Positions 1-5,324 of a stretch of 5,663 bases of DNA are shown here, piece after piece; position 1 is the stretch's first letter, and every line of letters begins with the position of its first letter. Source of the stretch: Anaerolineae bacterium (lineage in GTDB: Bacteria > Chloroflexota > Anaerolineae > DRVO01); contig JAAYAV010000463.1 in assembly GCA_012719195.1 (NCBI GenBank), forward strand, positions 1 through 5,663. The letters are read 5' to 3'. Below the pieces are notes generated by a model. That model was given only the letters and a program-made list of their open reading frames with translations, made no database searches and had not been told where the DNA came from. The position numbers and the translations under genes are program-made.

Positions 1-108
1 GACCAGATCTTCATCTGCACCGTCTGCGGTCACACCGTATGGAGCGAGGCCCCCGACATCTGCCCGGTGTGCGGCGCGAAGAAGGACAAGTACACCGAGA
101 TCGAGTAG
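1..108 (+). CDS. Rubrerythrin-type protein, C-terminal rubredoxin-like domain (5' partial)
   Basis: Only the last 35 codons are in the window; the stop is TAG at 106-108. The visible residues form a compact rubredoxin-like iron site: C6-x2-C9-G-H and, twelve residues on, C21-P-V-C24-G-A, followed by a short charged tail. Four cysteines in two CxxC knuckles with CPVCGA in the second are typical of the C-terminal domain of rubrerythrins, which bind one iron by four cysteines and pass electrons to an N-terminal ferritin-like di-iron domain in peroxide reduction. The di-iron domain would lie outside the window, so a free rubredoxin or another protein ending in this domain cannot be excluded. A stem-loop terminator follows 22 nt after the stop, so this gene ends its transcription unit. 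Confidence 0.8.
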   Translation, partial: DQIFICTVCGHTVWSEAPDICPVCGAKKDKYTEIE

Positions 109-130
109 TCTGTTGCACCGAGCATTCTCG

Positions 131-169
131 GAGGGCAGGGGCAATGTCCTCTGCCCTCTTCGCTTTCTG
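131..169 (+). terminator. Rho-independent terminator after the rubrerythrin-type gene
   Basis: An 11-bp stem (131-141 with 148-158, one G-T wobble) closes a 6-nt loop, CAATGT, and is followed by a pyrimidine tract, TTCGCTTTCT. A smaller 5-bp hairpin (CCGAG, CATT loop, CTCGG, 118-131) abuts it. The T-rich side is on the plus strand, so it best serves the upstream gene. It lies between convergent genes and could also slow transcription of the minus-strand AIM24 gene, but no T tract follows it in that direction. Confidence 0.7.
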
Positions 170-182
170 CTGGACGGCTCCG

Positions 183-869
183 CTACGACTGGTTGTCCCG
201 CGGCTTGGGTAGGCGGGGCAGCAGCCAGGACAGGAAGGCGTCGGCGGAGCGAGTCTGCATGAGCACGCGGCCGGGGCCGCTGAGGTCCACCACCAGGCCC
301 TCGCCGCTGAGGAGGGTCGAGCGCAGGCCGCCTATCCTCCGCACCCGAAAGCCCATGTCGGCGCTGAAGGCAACCAAGTGGCCGGTGTCCACGGTGTAGC
401 TCTGCCCGGCAGCCAACTCCATCTCGTGGATAGCGCCGTAGCTGCCCAGGATCAGCTGACCGGCGCCACTCGCCCGCAGCATCACCAAGCCTTCGGAGGC
501 GAAGAAGGTCTTCGCTCCGCCCCAAGAGGCGTTCACCTCGACGCCCGCCGTGCTGGCAACGAAGGCGCCCGACTGGACCATGAGCGTCTCGCCCGCCAGG
601 TCAAGCACGGCCATGTCACCGGGGAGGGCCGGTGCCAGGGTGATCTCGCCGCCCTCAGCCGGAGCGCGGTAGAAGTTGACGAAGAACGACTCCCCGCCCA
701 GCACCGAGCGGGCCAGGGACTTGAGCAGGCCGCCCTGCATCTTCGTCTCCACGGCCACGCCGCTGGACATGCTCACCATGGAACCGGCCTCGACCCGCAT
801 CTCCTCGCTGGCGTCCAGCCGCACGCGTGCTAGGGAGTAGCTGGGCCGGTACAGAATCTCCGCTTGCAT
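183..869 (-). CDS. AIM24 / TIGR00266 family protein
   Basis: This 228-residue protein matches the AIM24 (DUF124, TIGR00266) family along its whole length. The family is a repetitive beta-rich fold related to TRAP-like domains. Landmarks seen are EAGSMVSMSSG (27-37), KMQGGLL (43-49), the GGESFF block (58-63), a LAPALPGDMAVLDL segment (78-91), SEGLVMLRASGAGQ (125-138), VDTGHLVAF (160-168) and SGEGLVVDLSGPG (188-200) followed by LMQTRS. The length is normal for bacterial members. No signal peptide or membrane helix is visible, so it is probably cytoplasmic. The biochemical role of bacterial members is not settled; the name comes from a yeast mitochondrial protein. The start is well supported: GGAGG lies 5 nt before the ATG. 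The gene is convergent with the rubrerythrin-type gene and divergent from the hydrolase, so it is probably monocistronic. Confidence 0.9.
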   Translation of the reverse strand: MQAEILYRPSYSLARVRLDASEEMRVEAGSMVSMSSGVAVETKMQGGLLKSLARSVLGGESFFVNFYRAPAEGGEITLAPALPGDMAVLDLAGETLMVQSGAFVASTAGVEVNASWGGAKTFFASEGLVMLRASGAGQLILGSYGAIHEMELAAGQSYTVDTGHLVAFSADMGFRVRRIGGLRSTLLSGEGLVVDLSGPGRVLMQTRSADAFLSWLLPRLPKPRDNQS

Positions 870-889
870 CTCTTCCTCCGGTACCGGAG
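870..889 (-). promoter_or_regulatory. Ribosome binding site fused to a perfect 14-bp palindrome
   Basis: On the minus strand GGAGG (879-875) stands 5 nt before the AIM24 start codon. The same bases are the right arm of the perfect palindrome CTCCGGTACCGGAG at 876-889, so the Shine-Dalgarno core is embedded in a dyad. It could be a dimeric-protein operator just downstream of the predicted promoter. A hairpin without a loop is less likely to form in RNA. The ribosome binding site is clear; the regulatory role of the palindrome is inference. Confidence 0.6.
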
Positions 890-907
890 AGTATGGATGA
901 CTGAACC

Positions 908-936
908 AGTATCGGTTGGCGGCAATGTCGGTGCAA
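908..936 (-). promoter_or_regulatory. Possible sigma70-type promoter of the AIM24 gene
   Basis: Read on the minus strand, TTGCAC (936-931) and GATACT (913-908) are separated by exactly 17 bp and match the -35 and -10 consensus at 3 and 4 of 6 positions. Transcription would begin near 901, giving a leader of about 30 nt that contains the 14-bp palindrome and the ribosome binding site. The matches are modest, so this is a candidate only. No comparable promoter was found for the divergent hydrolase. Confidence 0.35.
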
Positions 937-992
937 GGCAGCCCATCTGGCCGCCTTCTTGCGACAAGATCTGCGCTAAGGATGCCGCACCT

Positions 993-998
993 GGAGGG
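993..998 (+). promoter_or_regulatory. Ribosome binding site that decides the hydrolase start
   Basis: GGAGGG lies immediately upstream of the ATG at 1003, with 5 nt between GGAGG and the start codon. The two more upstream in-frame ATGs (916 and 982) lack such a site, and the extra residues they would add (ending in SALRMPHLEGP) do not look like part of the fold. Confidence 0.7.
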
Positions 999-1002
999 AC
1001 CG

Positions 1003-1917
1003 ATGACGCCCGAGGAACAGACTTCACGCCGGGGCGAGCTGTACGACCTACTTGGCCTGCTACCACCCCGTGACTACCCCGTCTTCGTCGACACGATTCG
1101 GGTCGAGCAACGGGATGGCTATCGCCTGGAGACGCTGCGGCTCGACCTGAACGGCATGGAGCCGGTGCCCGCCTACTTCGCCCGCCCGCTAAAGGCAGAA
1201 GGGCCCCTGCCGGCGGTTCTCTTCAACCACTCCCACGGCGGCGACTACGCCGGCGGTAAAGAGGAGATGGTGCAGGGCAAGGCCTACCTGCAAGACCCTC
1301 CCTACGCGAAGGCGTTGACCGACGCCGGCTACGCCGCCCTCTGCATCGATCACTGGAACTTCGGCGAGCGCCGTGGCCGCACCGAGTCGGAGTTGTTCAA
1401 GGGACTGCTCTGGCAGGGGCAGGTCCTCTGGGGCCTCATGGTCTACGACAGCCTCAAGGCGGTGGACTACCTGACCACTCGCCCAGACGTCGATGCCAGC
1501 CGCATCGCCACCCTGGGCCTCTCCATGGGAAGCACTATGGCCTGGTGGCTGGCAGCCCTCGACGATCGCGTCAAGGTCTGCGTGGACATCTGTTGCCTCA
1601 CCGACTTTCACACCCTCATCCAGACCCGTGGGCTGGACGGTCACGGCATCTACTACTACGTCCCCGGACTCCTGCGGCACTTTGACACCGCCGCCATCAA
1701 CGAGCTGATTGTGCCGCGGGCGCACCTGGCGCTGGCCGGACTGTACGACCCTCTCACCCCGCCTGAGGGGTTGGATCGGGTGGACGAGCGTCTTCGCCGC
1801 GCCTACTGCCGGGCGGGCGTGCCCGACCGCTGGAGGATCAGCCGCTATCATACCGGGCACTTCGAGACGGCCCACGGTCGTCGGGAGATCATGGCCTTCC
1901 TGGAGCACTGGCTCTAG
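1003..1917 (+). CDS. Alpha/beta hydrolase, dienelactone hydrolase / acetyl xylan esterase type
   Basis: With the ATG at 1003 the product has 304 residues. It is a serine hydrolase of the alpha/beta fold. The nucleophile elbow is G172-L-S174-M-G176. The likely acid is D249 in AGLYDPLTP, and the likely histidine is H286 in YHTGHFET (H283 is the alternative). FNHSHGG (74-80) after a beta strand is the usual oxyanion-hole region. The segment CIDHWNFGERRG (114-125) and the block SLKAVDYL ending in TRPDVDASRIA (150-169) resemble dienelactone hydrolase and Abhydrolase_7/acetyl xylan esterase relatives, which cleave esters. There is no signal peptide, so it is probably an intracellular esterase or acyl hydrolase; the substrate cannot be read from the sequence. 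It stands alone between the divergent AIM24 gene and a 271-bp spacer. An upstream start at 916 or 982 is possible but less likely. Confidence 0.88.
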   Translation: MTPEEQTSRRGELYDLLGLLPPRDYPVFVDTIRVEQRDGYRLETLRLDLNGMEPVPAYFARPLKAEGPLPAVLFNHSHGGDYAGGKEEMVQGKAYLQDPPYAKALTDAGYAALCIDHWNFGERRGRTESELFKGLLWQGQVLWGLMVYDSLKAVDYLTTRPDVDASRIATLGLSMGSTMAWWLAALDDRVKVCVDICCLTDFHTLIQTRGLDGHGIYYYVPGLLRHFDTAAINELIVPRAHLALAGLYDPLTPPEGLDRVDERLRRAYCRAGVPDRWRISRYHTGHFETAHGRREIMAFLEHWL

Positions 1918-1928
1918 GCGATAGGCAT

Positions 1929-1956
1929 GCGGACCTCTTTGGTGTGGGGAGGCCGC
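1929..1956 (+). terminator. Weak stem-loop after the hydrolase gene
   Basis: Twelve bases after the stop codon an 8-bp stem (GCGG plus CCTC pairing with GAGG plus CCGC, one bulged A at 1933) encloses an 11-nt loop. No T tract follows, so it is not a classical rho-independent terminator. It may only mark the 3' end of the message. The rest of the spacer up to about 2090 is GC-rich and shows no gene or clear site. Confidence 0.2.
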
Positions 1957-2094
1957 GCGTCGCGAGTTCGGTGCTTCGGGTGACCAGACCGGCTCCTCGG
2001 CCATCGAGGCTGGTGCCGCGGGCCCGATGGCGTGCGCTCTCGGTGTCATTCGCTGCGACGCGAGAGACTGTCGCCAGCCGACGACGCGGCGAGC

Positions 2095-2135
2095 CTACCG
2101 GCCCAACGGTAGACGTCCACCGGCCCAGCGGCTAG
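2095..2135. repeat. Operator-like repeats over the exporter promoter
   Basis: A perfect 6-6-6 inverted repeat, CTACCG-GCCCAA-CGGTAG, occupies 2095-2112. Its core recurs as a direct repeat: ACCGGCCCAACGGTAG (2097-2112) and ACCGGCCCAGCGGCTAG (2119-2135) start 22 bp apart, about two helical turns. The first copy overlaps the predicted -35 box and the second fills the spacer and touches the -10 box. This arrangement suits binding of a dimeric repressor or activator. No regulator gene is visible in the window, and the binding role is inferred. Confidence 0.45.
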
Positions 2136-2138
2136 AAT
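2110..2138 (+). promoter_or_regulatory. Sigma70-type promoter of the ABC exporter operon
   Basis: TAGACG at 2110-2115 (4 of 6 to TTGACA) and TAGAAT at 2133-2138 (5 of 6 to TATAAT) are separated by 17 bp. Transcription would start near 2145, giving a leader of about 45 nt before the ATPase start codon. It is the best promoter match seen upstream of the right-hand operon, and its overlap with the repeats at 2095-2135 suggests control by a DNA-binding protein. Confidence 0.55.
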
Positions 2139-2140
2139 CT

Positions 2141-2175
2141 CGGCGGCGTACCGAAGGAAAGACGTACCGCCGCCG
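2141..2175 (+). repeat. Imperfect inverted repeat in the exporter leader
   Basis: CGGCGGCGTAC (2141-2151) pairs with GTACCGCCGCCG (2164-2175) with one bulged base, around a 12-nt purine-rich loop. The right arm is followed at once by the Shine-Dalgarno AGGAG (2178-2182), 6 nt before the ATG at 2189. If transcription starts near 2145 part of the left arm is not in the RNA, so a DNA operator is as likely as an RNA hairpin. The repeat also holds GTACCG twice (2148-2153 and 2164-2169), and CGGTA follows at 2174-2178. Confidence 0.4.
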
Positions 2176-2188
2176 GTAGGAGCGGTTC

Positions 2189-3094
2189 ATGAACGAGTCG
2201 GTCATCAGCCTGGACCACCTGACCAAGTACTACGGCAAGAGCCGGGGCGTCCGCGACCTCAACCTTACCGTGCGCCGCGGTGAGGTCTTCGGCTACCTGG
2301 GGCCCAACGGCGCCGGTAAGACTACCACCATTCGCGTGCTCCTGGACGCCATCCGCCCCACCGAGGGCAGCGCCCAGGTGCTGGGGCTGGACTCCCGCCG
2401 GCAGAGTGTGGCGATCAAGCGGCGGCTGGGCTACCTTCCCGGCGAACTGTCGCTCTATGACAACCTGACGGGCAGCGAGTACCTGCGCTACTTCGCCAAC
2501 CTGCGGGGCGGGGTGGACTGGAGCTTCGCCCGGGGACTGGCGGCTCGGCTCGACCTGCGTCTATCGCAGCGCATCGGTTCGCTGTCTCAGGGCAACAAGC
2601 GCAAGGCCGGCCTGGTGCAGGCGCTGATGCACCGTCCGGAGCTGCTGGTGCTGGACGAACCCACCAACGGGCTCGACCCGCTGGTGCAGCAGGAGCTGTA
2701 TCGGATGCTGCTGGAGTTCCGGCAGGACGGTGGCACCGTGTTCCTGTCCTCTCACAACCTGCCCGAGGTGGAGCGCATCTGCGACCGGGTGGCGGTGATC
2801 CGCGAGGGCAACCTGGTGGCGGTAGAGGAGATCGAGACGCTGAAACGGCGTGCCTACCGGGAGTTGGAGATCCACTTCGCCGGGCGGGTCCCGGCACAGG
2901 CCTTTGCCGGCGTGGAGGGGATCCGTCGGGTGCGGGTGGACGACGGGGTGCTGCACTGCTCCGTGGTGGGCAGCCTGGACGCGCTGATCAAGGTGGCGGC
3001 GCAGTACGAGGTGATCAACATCGTCAGCCACGAGCCCAGCCTGGAGCGGATCTTCCTGGCCTACTACGGGGGAGGCATAGAGGATGCTGCGTAG
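2189..3094 (+). CDS. ABC-2 type exporter, ATP-binding protein
   Basis: This 301-residue protein is the ATPase of an ABC-2 (COG1131/CcmA-like) exporter. It powers transport by the adjacent permease, probably as a dimer on the inner face of the membrane. Walker A is GPNGAGKTT (38-46, K44); the signature is LSQGN (132-136) followed by KRK; Walker B is LLVLDEP (152-158) with catalytic E157; the D-loop is GLDP (161-164); and the switch histidine is H189 in SSHNLPE. The usual Q-loop glutamine is absent: the site reads GYLPGELSLY (81-90), as in several drug-export ATPases that have other residues here. About 80 residues after the core form the accessory C-terminal domain common in this family. The start has AGGAG 6 nt upstream. 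It is the first gene of the likely operon, directly behind the promoter and operator-like repeats. Confidence 0.95.
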   Translation: MNESVISLDHLTKYYGKSRGVRDLNLTVRRGEVFGYLGPNGAGKTTTIRVLLDAIRPTEGSAQVLGLDSRRQSVAIKRRLGYLPGELSLYDNLTGSEYLRYFANLRGGVDWSFARGLAARLDLRLSQRIGSLSQGNKRKAGLVQALMHRPELLVLDEPTNGLDPLVQQELYRMLLEFRQDGGTVFLSSHNLPEVERICDRVAVIREGNLVAVEEIETLKRRAYRELEIHFAGRVPAQAFAGVEGIRRVRVDDGVLHCSVVGSLDALIKVAAQYEVINIVSHEPSLERIFLAYYGGGIEDAA

Positions 3095-3887
3095 CGTCTT
3101 CCTCAAGAGCCTGCGCGACCAGACCAGAAGCCTGCTCTGGTGGCTGTTCGGAGTGGTGGCCTACATCGTCTTCGTGATGCTCTTCTACCCGACCCTCCGG
3201 CAGAACTCGGAGCTGCTGAACGATTACCTGCAGGCCTTCCCCGAGGCCTTTCGCCTGGCCTTCATCGGTGAGGTCGAGGACATCACCTCCCCCAATGGGT
3301 TCCTGGCCTCCTACGTCTTCTCTCTCATCATGCCCATCATTCTGCTGGTGTATGCCATCATAGCCGGGGGCGACGCCATCGCCGGTGAGGAGGAGCGGGG
3401 CACGCTGGATTTGCTCCTGGCCAACCCGGTGAGCCGCTCCCGGGTGTACCTGGAGAAGGCGGCGAACGTCGCGGCGGGCGTGCTGCTCATTTCCCTCGCC
3501 ACCTGGGCGTCGGTGGTACTCGGGGCCCTACCGGTGGACATGAGCGTGAGTGCTCTCCGCGTGGCGGAAGTCTGTGTCAGCCTGGCCCTCTTCGGCCTCG
3601 CCCTCGGAGCGCTGGCACTGGCGGTGGGGGCGGCAACGGGCAAGAAGGGCACGGCGGGTGGGGTGGCGGCGGCGGTGGCGCTGTTCTCCTACCTGATGTA
3701 CTCCTTCGCACCCAGTGTCGCGGCCCTGCGCCCCTACCGCGCCGTCTCCCTCCTGTACCTCTACAACGGCGCCGACCCGCTCAGCAACGGCCTGAACCTG
3801 GTGCACTTGACCATGCTGGTCGCGTTCACGGTGGCGTGCGTGGCGGTCGGGCTGTACTTCTTCCGCCGGCGCGATCTGGCGGTCTAG
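3084..3887 (+). CDS. ABC-2 type exporter, permease subunit
   Basis: The product has 267 residues and six predicted membrane helices, at about 17-36, 73-96, 127-149, 157-183, 191-211 and 240-260. Between helices 2 and 3 is the family hallmark, a cytoplasmic segment GEEERGTLDLLLANPVSR (101-118), as in PF12679-like ABC-2 permeases; this amphipathic region contacts the ATPase. The extracellular loop between helices 1 and 2 is fairly long (about 36 residues). The protein ends in RRR and a short tail inside the cell. The ATG overlaps the ATPase gene by 11 nt, and GGAGG sits 8 nt upstream inside that gene, so the two are translationally coupled and form one transporter. Such pairs export drugs, lipids, peptides or sodium; the substrate cannot be told here. 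Confidence 0.93.
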   Translation: MLRSVFLKSLRDQTRSLLWWLFGVVAYIVFVMLFYPTLRQNSELLNDYLQAFPEAFRLAFIGEVEDITSPNGFLASYVFSLIMPIILLVYAIIAGGDAIAGEEERGTLDLLLANPVSRSRVYLEKAANVAAGVLLISLATWASVVLGALPVDMSVSALRVAEVCVSLALFGLALGALALAVGAATGKKGTAGGVAAAVALFSYLMYSFAPSVAALRPYRAVSLLYLYNGADPLSNGLNLVHLTMLVAFTVACVAVGLYFFRRRDLAV

Positions 3888-3892
3888 CGACA

Positions 3893-3902
3893 CCTCCGGA
3901 GG
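3893..3902 (+). promoter_or_regulatory. Distant Shine-Dalgarno within a 10-bp palindrome, first GNAT gene
   Basis: CCTCCGGAGG is a perfect palindrome just after the permease stop. Its GGAGG is the only good ribosome binding site near the ATG at 3916, but it is 13 nt away, longer than the usual 5-9 nt. In-frame alternatives are worse: a CTG at 3904 is too close and the ATG at 3961 has no site. The paralogue's start aligns four residues inside the 3916 start, which supports 3916. Confidence 0.4.
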
Positions 3903-3915
3903 ACTGGACTCGCCC

Positions 3916-4527
3916 ATGGACCATCCCGCCGAGCCGCCGATCCCGCACAAGAGCATCCTGATGGTGTGTCGGACGCTGAACCACGCGGCGCTCCGGCCGC
4001 TGCCCGAGGGCCTGACCATGCGCCTTTGCCGTCCGGACGAGTTGGACGTGTGGAAGGAGCTGCAGGCGGCCCCACGGGACGGGTCGTCGCGCGAGGCGCT
4101 GGATCGCTACTACGATAAGTGGTTCGCGCCTTACGGCGACTTGTTCTTCCACAGTTGCACCTTCGTCTGCGATCAGAGCGGCACCCCCATCGGCACCGGC
4201 TTCATCTGGAAGCCGGAAGGACAGCCCACGCTGCTGCACTGGATCAAGGTGTTGCAGGCGCATGAGGGGCGAGGCATCGGTCGAGCGCTCGTCTCCCAGC
4301 TGATGCGGGACCTGCCCCAGTCCGACTATCCCGTCTACCTCCACACCCAGCCGGCCAGCTACCGCGCCGTCAAGCTCTACTCCGACCTTGGGTTCGACTT
4401 GGTGGCGCCGCCGGGCAGCATAGACGGGCGCCCAAACGAACTGGCGGAAGCCCTGCCCTACCTGGAGCGGCACCTACGGCCGGAGGACTTCCGGCGGCTG
4501 CGCATCGTGCCGCTGAAGGAGGGGTGA
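3916..4527 (+). CDS. GNAT family N-acetyltransferase (first of a tandem pair)
   Basis: The 203-residue product has the GNAT fold, which transfers an acyl group, normally acetyl, from CoA to an amine. A first strand and helix (about 35-50, RLCRPDELDVWKEL) is followed by the hairpin CTFVC...PIGTGFIWK (81-99), strand 4 LLHWIKVL (106-113) and the pyrophosphate-binding loop EGRGIGRA (117-124). The usual R/Q at its first position is E. Motif B is YLHTQPASYRAVKLYSDLGF (141-160), whose end is the typical A..LY...GF. A conserved N-terminal stretch, CRTLNHAAL (18-26), and a C-terminal extension of about 35 residues lie outside the minimal domain. The gene starts 28 nt after the permease stop and is probably co-transcribed. 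The substrate is unknown; a small exported molecule or an antibiotic is a guess from context. Confidence 0.88.
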   Translation: MDHPAEPPIPHKSILMVCRTLNHAALRPLPEGLTMRLCRPDELDVWKELQAAPRDGSSREALDRYYDKWFAPYGDLFFHSCTFVCDQSGTPIGTGFIWKPEGQPTLLHWIKVLQAHEGRGIGRALVSQLMRDLPQSDYPVYLHTQPASYRAVKLYSDLGFDLVAPPGSIDGRPNELAEALPYLERHLRPEDFRRLRIVPLKEG

Positions 4528-5181
4528 GGCGATGATACGAAGGTTAGGCGGCGGCCTCGAGCCGGCAGCGAGGAAGCTGACGTGAGCGAAGCAGTCCCCG
4601 ACCTCAACCTGTTCATGATGTGCCGGCGCCTCAATCGGGACGCTCTGAGCGACCTGCCGCCCGGCTTTCACCTCCGCCTCTGTCGGCCGGACGAGCTAGA
4701 CCTCTGGAAGGACATGCAGCTTCTCAACACCGGCGGTACCCCGCGCTCGTACATTGACGGCTACTTCACCAAGTGGTACGCGCCCAAGGGCGACCTGTTC
4801 TTCCAGCGCTGTACCTTCGCGTGCAACGCCGAGGACGAGCCGGTGGGCAGTGCCTTCCTCTGGAAGCAGTATGACTTGTACACGACGGTGCACTGGGTCA
4901 AAGTCCTGCCCGATTACGAGGGCCGCGGTCTGGGTCGGGCCCTGCTTTCTCACTTGCTGCGAGACCTGCCCAGCGCCGACTACCCCGTCTACCTGCACAC
5001 CCATCCGAGCTGTAACCGCGCCGTCAAGTTGTACTCCGACTTCGGCTTTGCCCTGCTCTCCGAGCCCGCCCTGATAGACGGGCGGTCCAACGATGTAGCG
5101 GAGGCACTGCCGTTCTTGCAGAGGCTCATGCCGGAGGCGGACTTTCGCCGCTTGCGGTTGGTGAGGCCCGACGAGGAGTAG
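3928..5181 (+). repeat. Ancient tandem duplication of the GNAT gene
   Basis: The coding sequences 3928-4524 and 4582-5178 are collinear copies. The longest shared blocks encode AVKLYSD, RDLP...DYPVYLHT and RLCRPDELD. Many synonymous codons differ even inside identical peptide blocks (for example CTC against TTG for the leucine in AVKLY), so the duplication is not recent. Confidence 0.85.
4582..5181 (+). CDS. GNAT family N-acetyltransferase (second of a tandem pair)
   Basis: This 199-residue protein is a full-length paralogue of the previous gene. Hand alignment with a constant offset of four residues and no gaps gives 106 identities in 199 positions (53%). Landmarks are RLCRPDELDLWK (32-43), CTFACNAEDEPVGSAFLWK (77-95), VHWVKVLPDYEGRGLGRA (103-120) with the CoA-binding loop, and YLHTHPSCNRAVKLYSDFGF (137-156). 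The start is GTG at 4582, chosen because GAGG stands 8 nt upstream and because it aligns with the start of the paralogue; ATG codons at residues 12-13 would cut into the conserved N-terminal block. The 54-nt gap to the first copy holds no clear promoter. Divergence is concentrated at about residues 47-57 and 82-101, which in GNAT enzymes often shape the acceptor site, so the two copies may differ in substrate. Confidence 0.88.
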   Translation: MSEAVPDLNLFMMCRRLNRDALSDLPPGFHLRLCRPDELDLWKDMQLLNTGGTPRSYIDGYFTKWYAPKGDLFFQRCTFACNAEDEPVGSAFLWKQYDLYTTVHWVKVLPDYEGRGLGRALLSHLLRDLPSADYPVYLHTHPSCNRAVKLYSDFGFALLSEPALIDGRSNDVAEALPFLQRLMPEADFRRLRLVRPDEE

Positions 5182-5221
5182 CCTGGTAGCGGGCGGACCG
5201 TCGCCGCTCGATTCTTTGCGT

Positions 5222-5324
5222 GGAGGGAGACGGCCTCGCCGGTTCCCATGAGACCATTTCCCTCGATACTTGCGCGCTTTCCCGGAAGTCTGGGCCTAAG
5301 TCGCCACCCGCACGGTCTCCCTCC
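5222..5324 (+). repeat. 10-bp inverted repeat spanning the MFS start
   Basis: GGAGGGAGAC (5222-5231) and GTCTCCCTCC (5315-5324) are exact reverse complements, 83 nt apart, with the proposed ATG at 5248 between them. The left arm is the only strong Shine-Dalgarno-like sequence in this leader, but it is about 20 nt from the ATG. Pairing in the mRNA would hide it. Function is speculative. Confidence 0.35.

Noticed and set aside
378..833. Plus-strand open frame of 151 codons opposite the AIM24 gene
   Set aside because: The peptide shows no family features and lies wholly antisense to a full-length, well-conserved AIM24 protein.
916..1002. Upstream start for the hydrolase adding 29 residues
   Set aside because: No ribosome binding site precedes 916 or 982, the added residues lack similarity to the fold, and the region probably contains the divergent AIM24 promoter. 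The ATG at 1003 has GGAGGG at ideal spacing.
1189..2049. Long open frame of 286 codons on the minus strand opposite the hydrolase
   Set aside because: It is antisense to a gene with a complete catalytic triad. Its peptide is low-complexity, rich in H, V, G and P, with no recognisable domain, as expected for the shadow of a GC-rich gene.
1944..2135. 63-codon open frame in the spacer before the ABC genes
   Set aside because: Its arginine- and proline-rich peptide looks like translated GC-rich spacer. It has no good ribosome binding site and runs through the predicted promoter and repeats.
2415..3106. Two overlapping minus-strand open frames (160 and 181 codons) inside the ABC ATPase gene
   Set aside because: Both are shadows of an ATPase gene with all core motifs, and their peptides are compositionally biased.
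3826..4473. 215-codon minus-strand open frame across the permease and first GNAT gene
   Set aside because: It overlaps two strongly supported plus-strand genes and its sequence has no domain or membrane signature.
4528..4581. Possible promoter or terminator between the two GNAT genes
   Set aside because: Only a short CTCGAG-centred dyad and GC-rich sequence are present. There is no credible -35/-10 pair or T tract, so co-transcription is the simpler reading.
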